In this document: piece by piece, positions 11,346 through 23,850 of the stretch
Numbering within the stretch: the first letter of the stretch is position 1
How the letters are laid out: every line of letters begins with the position of its first letter
Source: Panorpa germanica
Lineage: Eukaryota > Arthropoda > Insecta > Mecoptera > Panorpidae
Direction: 5' to 3'
DNA length: 64,000 nt
NCBI GenBank assembly: GCA_963678705.1
Contig: OY783219.1
Span: forward strand, 2,728,001-2,792,000
Notes under the pieces: generated by a model
The model's input: only the letters and a program-made list of their open reading frames with translations
What the model was told of the DNA's origin: nothing
The model's database searches: none
Program-made: the position numbers and the translations under genes

Positions 11346-12839
11346 TCGAAGGAAGTGAACATGTCACATATTACAGACTTTGCTAGAGTCGTCTTCACCA
11401 CATAATATTAAAACATATATATATATATTATAGAAGTATATATAGGAAAAATGAGAATTTTATACATATTGTAAAATTCGCTTCGCTCTGTCGCTGATTT
11501 CAGGACGTTGTGCTCTAAGACTGTAGGTTTTACATCCCTGTATTATACTGCACATAGTAAACGGGATAGACCGTCATACCAATTATCGTAATTACGTTAT
11601 TATTAGCTATCCGGACGTATTTACAACTATGCCACATGTCGTATCTCTTCCTATACCTGTAAAGGTAGACAGCAGATCAAAAATATGCTACATACTAAAA
11701 TAATTAAGCTATAAAAAAGTCATTAATTTACTGAAACTTTTAATTGAATTATCAACTATTCTAATTTGAAACTACATATAAAATTTTAACTTTCTATCTA
11801 CTTTTATGCTCCCCTTTTTACCCTCTTATTGAATGGATAAAATGCCCAATAAGCACTCTGATTTGTTGGGCTTGACGTAACCCATTATTCGGCAGACTAA
11901 AGAAAGAACACGGTGCTCGGCTCGTGTAAAAGTACTGATAAACGATCGAGTGCCCTTTAAAGATTGAAAATCTTTGTAATTGAATCTCTGTACAGCTTCT
12001 TTTAGTTCATGCACTGTACTCGACCGTATTGTATTCTTCTGAGGTTTCTCTTATTATGTTTTTTCAATAAACTGTATTCTATTCTTCTCCATTTACAATA
12101 TCGGTTTGTTATTTGCTGTTATCGGTATTGTTAGTTAATTACTCTATTTTTTTACCTCATTTTTTTATTCTTTTGCCGCACAATACAATAATAATACCTG
12201 TCTGCTCTTTTATTTACCATTCGACATGCACAAATTTATTAAAGAAGGCAAATTGTAAATGCGGTATTTATTTTTTTAAACGTTCGTGCAGGTTTAACAT
12301 CATGATGTAATAATAAATAAAATAAAATGTAGAGTTAAAAAAAACATGCAATTTTTTAAAAAATATTTTAATTATTTTAATACATATCGGTACCCACTTT
12401 CACTGTCGGTAGTATTACATAGAGTGAGTGCTTCCAGAAATTTTGTTTTCATTAATTGTTATGTATTAATAAACACCGCAATTCTAAACCTTATTCTAAT
12501 AGCTTCCTCTTAACGTACTCACGTACTTCCGGTCCTAAATACGCATGGTAATATAAATTAATGTAGCTAAACAGGTAGCATAATCAACAATCTCTAATTC
12601 AATCACTAGTCCAGTCGCTTAACGGATACACTTGGAAATATGTGTGTGAAAATAGCTTCTTTTATTAGTGAGATTTTTTTTATAAATAAGTCGAGTTAGT
12701 TCGGCGTCGACTAATACTAATATCAAAGAGGTTATAAGAGCGGTATAAATCTATAATACGATAATGAATTTTATCTTATACGTTTCTATATACATTATAG
12801 AAAAATAAGTGAGTCAGTGCTTTTTAGTTATATCTGCAG
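11346..12839. other. No gene seen; AT-rich DNA
   Basis: Short AT microsatellite at 11416-11429. The open frames (62 codons on the minus strand near 11.9 kb, 65 on the plus near 12.2 kb) show no domain and are probably accidental. Confidence 0.55.
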
Positions 12840-13030
12840 TTTATACCCCACAACTTGTTTTAAATATGAGTTGTTGCCGAACTCTCGTTACTTGAACTAT
12901 TTTTTCCAAATATTTGCTGCCTTTCTCTTTCTAAACTTGCAGATTTTCTTATGTTACCTCTCTGTCCAAATCTTCTTGCATCTTTCATTTTATTTGCTAT
13001 TATTTTATGGTATATCAGCTGGACTACAAT
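12840..13030 (-). mobile_element. Probable LINE fragment (antisense), very decayed
   Basis: The plus strand shares a stepwise similarity with the LINE fragment at 27.18-27.29 kb: CTGCCTTTCTCTTTC, then TTCTTGCATCTTTCATT, then TTTGCTATTATTTT, in the same order and spacing. No protein motif survives. The assignment rests on nucleotide similarity only. Confidence 0.4.
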
Positions 13031-13486
13031 AGTTTATATTTCATATCTTCCATCTCAACTGTCATCTTTCACGTTTTGATCGTCGACTAGGAATCACGGC
13101 TTACCACTACAGACGCTACCACGGCGTCACAGACCCCCCTCTTCCACCCCCCGCCCACCGGACGCTATTTATAAACATGACGTGTTAAGTGTAATCAGGA
13201 TCATCAATATTTACCCCAATTTAGTTTTACCCTTAGTAAATAAGTACACCTACAATGTACACGAGAGGGGAGAGGGAAAGGGGCATCGTCCGAGTGGTGA
13301 ACTGAGTACAAAGTTAATCTCTTGTTATGACCTGTAACACAATTTTCTTGTAGGCTTAGAAAAGGACCCACACACAGTAGAATATATTGGGGTTGGGTAC
13401 GAACCGAGCATGCCAGCGGTTACCATCAGTTCACGAGTTAACGTCCGAGCCTATTTTTTATATTTATTAGACAATATCTACAGTTT
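13031..13486. other. No gene seen; C-rich and G-rich islands
   Basis: A C-rich island at 13133-13159 and a G-rich island at 13265-13290 are the main features. TTTCTTGTAG at 13353-13362 is acceptor-like, but no frame or donor supports an exon. Confidence 0.45.
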
Positions 13487-13671
13487 TATTAGGAATTGTA
13501 AGTTTTTAATCAAAGTCATGTGTTGCTTCTGAAATCAAATACTTTTATTTTAGTAATTTACATACATATTATTATAATTACACTGTTTAACTTAAATCAT
13601 ACTATCATACCTGTAATTAAGGAAACGATATTTAAAGTTTATTATTTACCATAAATTGTCAATTCCTTTTT
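13487..13671 (+). repeat. Interspersed repeat, copy interrupted by a MITE
   Basis: This segment matches 23682-23850 closely: TAGGAATTGTAA, then TGTGTTGCTTCTGAAATCAA, then TTTTATTTTAGTAATTTA, then TTACACTGTTTAACTTAAATC, ending AAATTGTCAATTCCTTTTT. Here the match stops where the CCCAGT MITE begins and seems to resume for a few bases after it (TTATGTAATTTT versus TATCTAATTTT). The class is unknown. Confidence 0.7.
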
Positions 13672-13925
13672 CCCAGTAAACATTTTGGAGTCACTTTGAC
13701 ATCATATTGAAGACGCGTCATGATTTTTTTGTCATGAAAGAGTTCATTTATAGTTCAGTTTCTCACATTTTTTCATATAAAATGTCTACTTTATCGGCTA
13801 CAGATGGCGAAATTACTCCACCTGTCGGAATACAAATGAAGATAAAGTTGATGCGAACTATAATTGAAGTGAAATAGTGATAGAAACGTCACTAAATAGG
13901 GCACTTCACCAAATTGTTTACTGGG
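13672..13925 (+). mobile_element. CCCAGT-type TIR MITE, copy 1
   Basis: A 254-bp non-coding element. Its left end CCCAGTAAACATTTTGGAG and right end (reverse complement CCCAGTAAACAATTTGGTG) are inverted repeats matching at 17 of 19 positions. The interior holds the family marker GGAATACAAATGAAGATAAA followed by GTTGATGCGAACTATAATTG. TT flanks both sides, so the apparent target duplication is 2 bp. The paralogous repeat at 23.85 kb shows the unoccupied state. The superfamily is uncertain. There is no transposase. Confidence 0.85.
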
Positions 13926-15699
13926 TTATGTAATTTTATTATAACCTAACAATATGCACAAGTGAGTTCTGTCGACTTCAAATATCAACTGTGTTGCCGT
14001 TATTCCTACAACGTCATCTATGGCGTTCATGAGTATATGATTTCACGTTACGTATATGTATTATCAAATCTAGGATTAATTTCCTGACTCATTCCTCTTA
14101 ATCCGTGCTCTTATGCGTCTAAATGTCAGACCACATAGTCACGAACACGTTAGTTTAAAGGTTAACCCTATAAATTGAAAATAAGCTATGCTCGGATGAC
14201 ATCGGCTAGGTTCGATTCAGCTCGTTTTCGTAGTTACAAGCAAAGCAACAGATCGCATTTACCGAGTCGTGCACGCAATATTACAATTATTTGGTTAACT
14301 GTTAAACTCTTGACTAATTACTATGCTAAATTTATGCTAACACTGTTTCTGAATACATTAGGATTTGTGTCACTCATTTAATATCGCCCTGCTTTACTCC
14401 TCCCCCTCTTTACACTCCCGTTCATTTCGTTATGCCCCCTTCAACTACAGGTTACTGAATATTGTATTTTGAATAATAATTAATACCATATTAACTGATG
14501 AATATCAACTATTAATCTTGTTCCAATTAGTACCGGAAGGCACTTAGTTCTCCTGCTTCCGATAACGCAAAATGTTCAAATCCAGGGCCGCATTCTCCAA
14601 CTTCTATTCAAGTAGTATTCCCACTAATTACAGTTACATACATTTACATTTTATGAATCTGAGGGGAATACGATAATATAGAGTGAATAAAAATATTTTA
14701 GCCAAGGTTAAATATTGGAGGGGGGTGCGGTATGAGAGAGGGAGGGGAAGGGGTTAGTTTGAATTGATCAGAAACAAAAAGGAAAAATAAGCTTATAAAT
14801 TACATTTATTATAGTAAAACTAAGTCTAACCCAGGTTAAAATGTAACGCTTTACTTAGCTTGCACAATACGTTATGTTAGAGGTAAGAAATTAATCTGGG
14901 AATTAGCTTATAGCAAGCGAACATCATTGTAAAGCAGATTTCTTCCTTGGTATCGCTAGTATTTGTATAAAGTACATAATAAGAACAGAGTAATTTTCAA
15001 AAAAATGTGTAAATCTTAAAATCCTCAAGAGTTTTTATTTTTGCTTCTACACTAGATTATATTATGTCAAAGTTTTCTTAAAAACCCTCAGGAAAAAAAA
15101 TATGTATTAAAGAGACATCGCAAATGTAAATTAGAAACCGAAAGTTAACATTCCCTATTGGGAACAAGAAGGAGAAAAAGAAGAAAAAGATTTTCCTTTT
15201 ACTTTCCTGCCTTCTTCCCCATTTCATTTTTTTCTGTATATAAAGTTGGACTTTTACTTTTAAATTTATAAATAATGCATCACATTTGATTTTGTATCGG
15301 TTATGTAAATATGTATTCCAAAAAGCTGTCACCCAAAATATCTATATCTATATTTAATATATTATGTATATGTTTCGAGCGTGGGAGGGGTTTGTGGCGG
15401 TGGTTGGAGGGGCCATATTGTGACGACAACACAAGAACCACCACGTAATGAAATGTGCTGTCATCTGTGAGTGGAAATGGATACAAGGCACGTCAACAGT
15501 CGCCGCGACAAGCCGCGCCGCAGAGAAAGTTTATTGAATATTTTAGAAGGATAAGAATACAAGAACACCATATGCACGGTGGAGATGATTTACAAAACAT
15601 GCAATAAAAATACAAACGCGATACAATAGTTGTGTGTTGTATTAATTTTAAAAAACAATGTGTGCAAGGTAAAGTAGGCGTATACAATTCCGCACAGAA
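13926..15699. other. No gene seen; G-rich island
   Basis: The G-rich island at 14718-14757 is the strongest in this part. Minus-strand frames of 61-84 codons at 15.08-15.71 kb have no domain and carry phenylalanine and serine runs, so I regard them as accidental. Confidence 0.5.
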
Positions 15700-16748
15700 C
15701 CCAGTAAACATTGTGGTGTCATTTACTGTTTCTTTTCTTACAGTACCCAGTAAACAATTTGGTGAAGTGCCCTATTTAGTGACGTTCGAGTAACTCGTAC
15801 AATTCAATTCTAACGGTTTACAAGTTCTCTACCTGTCACAGATTTTGTGTTAGTTGTAAGAATTTTTTCATAATAATATTCTTTCTTTTTCCAACATCAT
15901 TCATTAAGTAGCAGTTGTTTCTTTCACACTAGGATATATATTTGTTTAGTTCATTTTCATTCCAAAGTGAGAGAGAAACGAGATGTGGTTAGACAAGTAA
16001 AATATATTTTTCACCGTTACACTTGTATACTTGTATAGTATTTCGTTCAGTACAGTATGTTTAAAGTATATGCTATCCTTTTTCAACAAATATTTCTTTA
16101 ATGGTAATAGGCACACGCTGTCTCCCTCAATCTCCGAATATAATGTGTTTAAACGAATACGAGTATTTAAACTCTAAGCACCGATGCTAAGACAGAGATT
16201 TTAAACCTAACGCAGACCTGCCGATTGTGGATTTTCGAATCACCAAAACAATGTGAAAAACTAATATAACGAGTATTGTTGAAGATGAATAATATTCATT
16301 AAAAAAATCACGATCCGTACTAAATATTACATCTATTTATTTCTTCATTTAAATATTTATATTTTGCAGACTCCCCCTGTAAAGTTTTATACCCCTGCCA
16401 TCTCTGCTAGTGTCAAGTTTATAACTCCGGTCATAAATCATAAACCGACTCCGCTTTTAATTCAGCAGTGAACCGTCGTTGCGATCTCTGTAGGTCATAA
16501 AAAGGGCCTTTCCTATGAACGACTGAATAGACAACGAACACGTTCCAGACAAAAAACTCATGATATGTAATAGAAATTAAGTAGAATTTACTCCAAAATG
16601 TTTACTGGGTAGTTCATATGAAATATCTATTTTATCGGCTACAAATGACGAAACCGCTCCACCTGTCGGAATACAAATGAAGATAAAGTTGATGCGAACT
16701 ATAATTGAAGTGCAATAGTGATAGTGCAAATAGTGATATAAACGTAAC
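15700..16748 (+). mobile_element. CCCAGT-type MITE, host copy split by a nested relative
   Basis: The left end CCCAGTAAACATTGTGG is at 15700 and the interior half resumes at 16610 with the family marker GGAATACAAATGAAGATAAA. The element in between (15746-16609) interrupts it. The left part is deleted relative to the copies at 13.7 and 21.4 kb, and the right terminal repeat is missing: the match fades into AACGTAACTTATACAGGG. It is a broken copy. Confidence 0.7.
15746..16609 (-). mobile_element. Longer CCCAGT-type element nested in a relative
   Basis: This 864-bp segment is bounded by CCCAGTAAACAATTTGGTG on the left and the inverse of CCCAGTAAACATTTTGGAG on the right, that is, the family termini in reverse orientation. 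TA stands on both sides (15744-15745 and 16610-16611). Next to its left terminus, GAAGTGCCCTATTTAGTGAC matches the right end of copy 1, but the middle is unrelated to the 254-bp copies. It may be a longer non-autonomous family member. No transposase frame is visible. Confidence 0.7.
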
Positions 16749-16751
16749 TTA

Positions 16752-17150
16752 TACAGGGTGTCTCAATATTCAACGATAAGCGGACACCAGAGGGTGATCC
16801 TGCTTATAACTACACGAGAAAAAAATTTGAGATGCAACTAAGAAAACCTCAAAAAGATTCGAAAGAAGTTGCTGCTTTAATCAGAGTCACCTATTGCTAT
16901 AAAAGTAAACCATTTCATTCAATTCATCACGACCGTAACGGCGACAGCAACTCATTGATTCATCAAGATAAGTGTGATAGTGACTGGAACCGTTTTATTG
17001 CACTATATCTCAACTGGACAAGTTCCTCGGGGATCAAACTCCGGAAATAAATAGATCTCCAGCGGTACGGCATACCGAGGCGAGCGCTAACGAAATCAGA
17101 CAGCTTGATGGATAGACGTGAATCCTGGAAAATGCAGCTGAACAATGTTT
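16752..17150 (+). repeat. Possible interspersed repeat starting with AGGGTGTCTC
   Basis: ATACAGGGTGTCTCAATATT at 16751 resembles starts of repeats I know from insect genomes, and a similar ATACAGGGTGTCCCG stands at 25717 in front of the tandem repeat. The segment is GC-richer than its flanks and includes a 72-codon plus-strand frame with no domain. The right boundary is a guess. Confidence 0.3.
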
Positions 17151-17639
17151 TAAAATAATTGGAAAATCTACGCTTCTATTAACATTTTAATTAAAGTTTT
17201 TTCTAGTTTAACAATGTATGTTTTATCATTAATAATTTATCAGTGATAGCTCGTTTATGAAAAATACTTACTAAAGAAGAAAGTTTATGTGTAATGAAAC
17301 GGAAAATATTGTAGATACTGTTTATTGGAAAATTCATAACTTGTTTGGTGCCGCGTCGCTTGGATGACGTAATAGCTTAGACAAGTAATGAAGCGAGTAA
17401 AAGAATTAAGGGAAAATATATTATTTTGTATTCGGATCCAGAGGCGGATTATCACATGCTTGTGAGTGCTGCTTAACGGGCACATTAAAACAAGATTTAT
17501 TTGGGGTGAAACATGCCAATTCTAATAACACATACAAAGTAAAACTTTGGTATATTTAAGATTTTCAAAAGATAAACTGGAAACAACGAAAGAAAGAACG
17601 ACCTTACATTGCTTTCCTTGAACGTAATTTTTCCCATTA

Positions 17640-17830
17640 AAAAGCAATGCTTTATCAACATAAGAAATTCAAATTTTTCCATTGTTTTCAAAATTATAGA
17701 AGTACCTTTACTGAAACCACTGTAATTTGTAAACTAATGGTCGGATTGTTATGAAATTTTGACATATATTGCTGGAAGGTTGGTGCTATCTAAAAATCAT
17801 ATGAATTTGGTAATTGTGGCGCTTTCTATA
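17640..17830 (-). repeat. Monomer of the 168-bp repeat family (antisense)
   Basis: The plus strand reads AAAAAGCAATGC at the start, then AAACCACTGTAATTTGTAAA, then TTATGAAATTTTGACATAT, then GCTATCTAAAAATCATAT. This is the inverse of the units at 25.8-26.3 kb, including the CATTGCTTTTT end. Confidence 0.7.
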
Positions 17831-20747
17831 TGTCATCACACGCGCTTATTGAGTGATATGTTATATATTAAAAGTCAATGCTGTGTTTTGGAATGATCCA
17901 GCCTAGTAATTGGTATTTACTTCGCGAATATTCGTCATTCGTGCGCACAAATATTCTTATACTCAATTTACTCGCTAACGCAATATATAAACTTAGCTAA
18001 ATTGATATTTCATTAAAAAGTTTCAATTCCATTTTCTATTTGTGCTGTCATGTTTATCCAGAAGAAAGTTATAACAAAATTAATTGTGTGAAAACTGAAC
18101 AATTATGTAATTAGAAAGAGACATAAGAACTTCTATCTCTATCTCTGTTACACGTACATAATCGTAGATATTTATAAAGTTTCTATCGATTTTAATAGTT
18201 AGTTTGAAATTCTAGTGAAATAAGAAACTAAAAAGAAAGAAGAAAAAGTTTTTCTTATTAAACATATTTACTCTTGTAGATTGAGATTTTATCTAGGAGT
18301 GTCCTGTTCCTGAAGGATACTCATGATAGACATCTGTTTGTAACTTAGAAGAAAATAACAGAAAAATGATCCTTGTTTATAAGGATTGAGTACGAAAGTT
18401 TGTCTTAATAAAGAGTTTACAAACTTAATGCGATGATCAAGTAAAAACGCGTCATAGGGGGTAATAGAGCCCCTATAACGCGGGAAATATGTCATGATAA
18501 AGTGTACTAATCCCTATGGAAAAAGTCGGATGTATGGAAACTATACTTGCAGTTAGACATAATTTTTTAAATTGTCTTTATTTCTTTTTCTTTTTACAAA
18601 AGTTTGCAGAGATAGCGTTTTTGATTCAGATTTCCACATTTTAAAATTTAAAATATAAATTTAATAAAAACGAATTTTATTTAAATTTTCAAAGAGATTT
18701 CTTCGTTTTCGTATCGTTTTAAAATTCACATAAACTTTCAAAATAACTACTTGTTTCTGTTTAGTGTTCAGTACTTTTATCTCTTTCTCTTTTTTTCTCT
18801 TTGTCTTTGTGATGTTTTCTCTTTTTCTATAACAACTTTTTAGTGATTCTGAGCAAGTTCTGTTTTTATATAACTGTTTTGTATATATCAAACAAATATA
18901 GGTATGTTTAACTTTTTAAAAAACTTTACGGTAACTTTTTAAAATAGGCTTTGTGTAGTAATTTGTAGTGCTGTTCTAAAAGTCGAGTTTTGTCCTCAGG
19001 GAGTTAATCCAGTGGTGTACAAGGATAAGACAAAGAGGGTAGAGATATTAAAATCATGAAATTCTGATATTAATAATGAATCATCTTCGTTACACCTATT
19101 ATTAGCATAAAGATAGAGTGCTATGTATTATTATATGTATGCTATATTGTTGAGAGGCTCCAATAATTAAATATGTGCTGTCCAAGTATATATATATATA
19201 TGTAAAGAAATTATATTTCTTAAATTACTAAAACAAAAGTCTTATGTTAAAAATATATATATTATATTAGTACTTAATCATTTGTAAGTAAGCAAATACC
19301 GCCTCCGCATTCTTAGAGTATCTATCTTCAGCCTCTGCGACTGTTAAAACAACAATTTTCGAAACCTCTCGACTCTCGAAAAGGATTAAACCAATAATTA
19401 TAAATTATTTCTTCAGAAAAGTACTTGTCGTGACGTCAGATTTCTGTGTGTGTGTATATTCGTGGGATTTAATTTGTAAAACGAATTATATGTAATTATT
19501 TATTTATCACTTATGACAAAAGTTTACAAGTTTGTAATATTTATCATAGCTTATATCAATCAAAATATTACGAACACTTGACATTTTGTACTTATGCACA
19601 CTTCAGGTTAAATTCACATGGAAGTGGTATGGTCCAACGGGCAGGGCCTACAGCATCCGTAACAACATGTCAACGTTGGTGTAAATCCTACTGGTTATAC
19701 ATAACTTGCATATGGACGGGAAGTTGTTCTTTCCTAGTTAGTTACAAAACAATAACTATGCGATAAAACGCTTGATTAGCTATTACAATCAGAAAATGAT
19801 CCTTTTCGGATTAGAATCGTAACACTATCTTATTGGATTAGAAGTCATTCATAAATTAAATCACACAAATTGCACGGTATTTTCATAACCCTTCCTCATC
19901 TAGCCCTTTGTCCCACAATCTGTTTGATCTCCTCTAAAAGAAAAATAGAATTTTGTTTTAGTTATTTCACAGTAAACAATTTCGCGAAATAGGTTGGCTT
20001 AAAGTCCAATCGTGTGTAGTTTTGAGTTCTTTTAAAATGTTAGATCTCGTTCAGATTTTGCTCAGATTTTGTTGAGACATCGTTCAATATTCGGTACGAC
20101 AGATAAATTTAGTGAGTTAGTATAACTAGATATATTTTCTCAAAGATTTTCAGACAATTAAAATCACAGTCAGAATTAACAGAAGTGAACCTTAGAGGAA
20201 GGGTGAATTAGATTTCTTGTACATAACTCCTTATTCAAAATGATAATTAATTAAAAATGTAAAAGTAGATATTAATGAGACGTCTTTAATTCAGTACACT
20301 CATAAATATTAATAATAGTAATGCCAAAGTAAACGTTCACGAATAACAAAAAAATAATTTACTTTATAAAACCCCCACCCACCCTCGTACCCTCGCACGC
20401 ACACACCATCACTCCCTAAAACTCCCATTTGAATAATCCCCAGCAGTTAACGACTTAAAAATGAAATAAAGCCTTTCCATAGTATATTAGTCAGTGCTAA
20501 CAACAGGCAAACGGTCCCAGAATCCTCCAGGCAGGAGTTCACTTTCTCTCCCAAATAACTCACTTCTAATGGTTACTTTTTCTTGTACTTATTCTTTTCT
20601 TTTTTCTTTAAAACACCATTGTTTTTTTAAACCGCGTTCCTTCAAGGCAAAAAACAGTCTTAACCAAACTGAAGAATAAAAAAAACATCTCAATATATTT
20701 GAAGTTTAAATAATCTTAAAATAAAGAAGATACGACGCGAATCCATA
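17831..20747. other. No gene seen; AT-rich DNA with a small hairpin
   Basis: Apart from the hairpin at 18448-18482 and a short AT microsatellite at 19185-19202, I see nothing. Frames at 18289 and 18661 (minus) and 19578 (plus) lack domains. CACAGTAAACAATTTCGCGAA at 19969 resembles a CCCAGT terminus, but no partner end was found. Confidence 0.5.
18448..18482. other. Small hairpin
   Basis: CGCG plus ATAGGGG pairs with CCCCTAT plus CGCG across a 9-base loop, with a 2x2 internal mismatch. This gives 11 paired bases, too short for a typical microRNA precursor. No T-run or other context suggests a function. Confidence 0.4.
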
Positions 20748-20766
20748 GGATCGAACCACTGCGCTA
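20748..20766 (-). other. tRNA-like box A/box B remnant
   Basis: On the minus strand TAGCGCAGTGG fits the tRNA box A pattern and GGTTCGATCC fits box B, but they abut and overlap by two bases. A real tRNA has about 30-40 bases between them, and no acceptor or anticodon stem can be formed. It could be a tRNA-derived SINE head or tRNA pseudogene with an internal deletion, or chance. Confidence 0.3.
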
Positions 20767-21438
20767 CCGCATCGCGTAGGGAAGACTAATCTAAACAGTT
20801 GCCATTAAATTGCAGTAAAAACATTGGTAAGTATGTTATTTCAGACGGTTTTTATCTTCCATTTCAGTGTTAAAGTTTTCTTGAACAATACTTGGGTTTG
20901 GGCTGGGTTAAACTCAAGAAGACTTCGTCTTCAACTCATCCTATTTACGATTCTCCTTCGTTCCAACTGTCTTATTCATTCGATCGGCTAATGGGGTTGC
21001 CTAACAGGGCTCCCTGTAGGCGGTCCACCCTCTTCCTCTCATGACAAACTCCCCTGCAACTCACACCACATTTTATTTATTTGTGGAACTAGTTTCTTTT
21101 TTTTTTTTCTTTACGTAACGTTGGCAGAACTCGCGACGAATGGTATTTTGTTTTTGGGAGGACAGTGATTGCCAGAGAACTTTATAAGTTGGTACTGGAA
21201 TACTCTGCTACTGTAAATGAGTTTTAGATAGACCTGGTTGTCTCCAACAGATGGTCAAACACCAATTTGTGATTTACCTCGAAGTAACTGCTGACAAATT
21301 GATAATGAAAGAATTATTAAACTACTGCTTCTTGGAAAAGTTTGATGGTTTGAAGTAACTCAAGATTTCGATTGATTGATTGATTTATTTATTAAATAAA
21401 ATTGATCTATTATTTAAGAAAAGCACCGCTTGTCCTAT
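20767..21438. other. No gene seen
   Basis: AT-rich DNA with a short ATTG repeat near 21371-21385. No frame or RNA gene is recognisable. Confidence 0.5.
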
Positions 21439-21691
21439 CCCAGTTAACATTTTTGAGTCACTTTGACATCATATTAAAGATGCGTATGATTTTTTTGTCA
21501 TGAAAGATTTCATTTACAGTTCAGTTTCTGAAAGTCGTTCATATGAAATGTCTGTTTTATCGACTACAAATGGCGAAACCACGCCATCTGCCGGAATACA
21601 AATGAAGATAAAGTTGATGCGAACTATAATTGAAGTGCTATAGTGATAGAAACGTCACAAAAAGATACACTTCACCGAATTGTTTACTGTG
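21439..21691 (+). mobile_element. CCCAGT-type TIR MITE, copy 3
   Basis: A 253-bp copy of the element at 13672-13925, in the same orientation and aligned over its full length. It has the family marker GGAATACAAATGAAGATAAA and a left end reading CCCAGTTAACATTTTTGAG. The right end reads TTGTTTACTGTG, so its terminus has mutated. AT flanks both sides. It is non-coding and non-autonomous. Confidence 0.85.
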
Positions 21692-23681
21692 ATTATTTGG
21701 TACCTACTTTTAAAGAAGAGAAAGCATTTCTACAGGACCATCGTCTAACGCAACTCTTTTGTATATGTATATACATATATATTTTAATGTTAAAAGTGCC
21801 AGACACATAAAAAACAAATTCAATTTCTTTGAATTATTTATAAAAGGACCAATATATGAAATGTAACCGCCAGCTAACTATAATATTTCTACGCGGCATA
21901 AAGGACGTCTGAGCCTTGACAAAATATCAAATATGTTGTCTGTAATACAAGAAAATAAAAACCATTTTTTATAACCTCAAAAAAAGAAAAAAAAAACAAT
22001 TTTTAAAAGAACGTAATGTAGATTTTTATAAATTAGATAAGAAAAATGATCTTAAAATTTTCTTGCATTAAAAAACATTTTCTTTAAAAGATTTTATGAC
22101 CACTTTATGAGCCGACGTAGTTAATAAAAGTATAATTTAAAAGTAGAAATATGAAATATGATACTATCCTATAGTGTGTACGTAATATTAGTAGATATAA
22201 AGTACTCGTAAGGGTGGTAGGAGTAGTATGAGCATATTATTTATTAGGCGCGTGAAAATAAACTTATAATGAAAATAAAAATTAAGTGTGTATACAAAAT
22301 TTATAACGCTGCTAATTTTATTTACTGTACAAATTGCCCGGTCTTATATTTCAAAAATAAATTTCATTTAATAATGATTATGGGTAACGGAGAATTTTCA
22401 TTTCTTTAAAAGCATCTTTAGAAAATGAACTAGAAATTTAAAACCTAATACATATTATGTTCAGAGTGATAAGGACATGTTTTTAATATGGAAATATATC
22501 ATCAAACATTCTTGTACTGGAAGACCTAAGACTGCATTAACATGACTTTTTTTTTAAATTTAAAGACAGGCGAAAAATTATAGCCAAATTTCCCAAAAAT
22601 TGGAACAGAACCTTACCTTTTATATCTATCATTTTAAAAATTAGATACAGTGGCATGCACAATTCACGTGTCTTAGGACAGGGGAATGTAAATAGCGAAG
22701 ACACACGATATCTATCTAACTTATGAAGAATTCTATTCTATAACGCGAAAAATATGTCGATGATTCTCGTACAACACGGAGAAATTTCATTTATTTTAGT
22801 AAAGCAATTGGAGCACCTGCAACAATCAATATTTGCTATATCTTACTCAAACTCATTGCAGGAATGTGTACTACATGTGTATATTCTATTGGTTAATTAG
22901 TTTAATTGGTACTTAGTTAACATCGTGATAAAACTAGACAAAGAATAGATTGAACCCCTCAAAACTTCTTAAAAAGAAGTTAAGAAAAACTCACTTTTAT
23001 AAATTGTTTATTTAATAGTATTTTCCAAAAAACAAAGACTTCTAAAAACATTCTATTGGGACCAGCACCATCAAATATTAAAAGACGAGGGTATATTCTC
23101 ACCAAACAATATAAGATGAACATTCTTTGTCGCATTATATCCGAGAAAACTGCGTAGGTGTATATTTATTTTGTGTGTGTATGTATGTGCCTACGAATAG
23201 GATACATTAAATATAAATTTATTGTACAAGTTTGAACAAAGCTTCCCCTCGAACCGCCTCCCTCTTTCTCCAGCACCATCCGTAGCTCTACTACGACAGG
23301 AACCACTATATCAGTTGACAATAAATTATACTTGGACAGGTGTTTAATAATAAATGGTAATTCTGATAGAAGAGACATCTACTAAGAAAGGAAGGAACTA
23401 TGTTTGGAGCAAGAAATGGTTGGATCACTAAATTGGTGACAGCTGTGGGATGTTGGAAGAGTGGAGATGAGGAGGGAGGGTGATATTAAAGATTCTCTGA
23501 GATTGAGTAGTAGCAGTAACAGTGAGATGATTTGACTTGGAGCACACTTGGGTGATTGTTGGGTGTAATTAAATTATTGCATTAAACAAAGAAAATGGAG
23601 GAAAACGTGACAACAGATGCTCAAAAGCAACATATTACTGTCTCGAAGACTAAGTAAACATTTTGTATATATATAAGACAT
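21692..23681. other. No gene seen; AT-rich DNA
   Basis: No domain-bearing frame is present. The minus-strand 70-codon frame at 23166-23378 is not convincing. A 20-codon frame starting MEENVTTDAQ near 23595 is too short to judge. AAGTAAACATTTTG at 23653 resembles a CCCAGT-family terminus but stands alone. Confidence 0.5.
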
Positions 23682-23850
23682 TTTAGGAATTGTAACTTAT
23701 GTGTTGCTTCTGAAATCAAAGACTTTTATTTTAGTAATTTATATACACATTATAATAATTACACTGTTTAACTTAAATCATGCTATCTTACCTGAAATCA
23801 AAGAAACGACATTTAAAGTTTATTATTTAAATTGTCAATTCCTTTTTATC
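23682..23850 (+). repeat. Interspersed repeat, uninterrupted copy
   Basis: This is the partner of 13487-13671. Here CAATTCCTTTTT runs straight on into ATCTAATTTT without the MITE, so it represents the empty-site version. The class is unknown. Confidence 0.7.

Noticed and set aside
18448-18482. Hairpin as a microRNA precursor
   Set aside because: Only 11 paired bases with a short loop; too small for a precursor.
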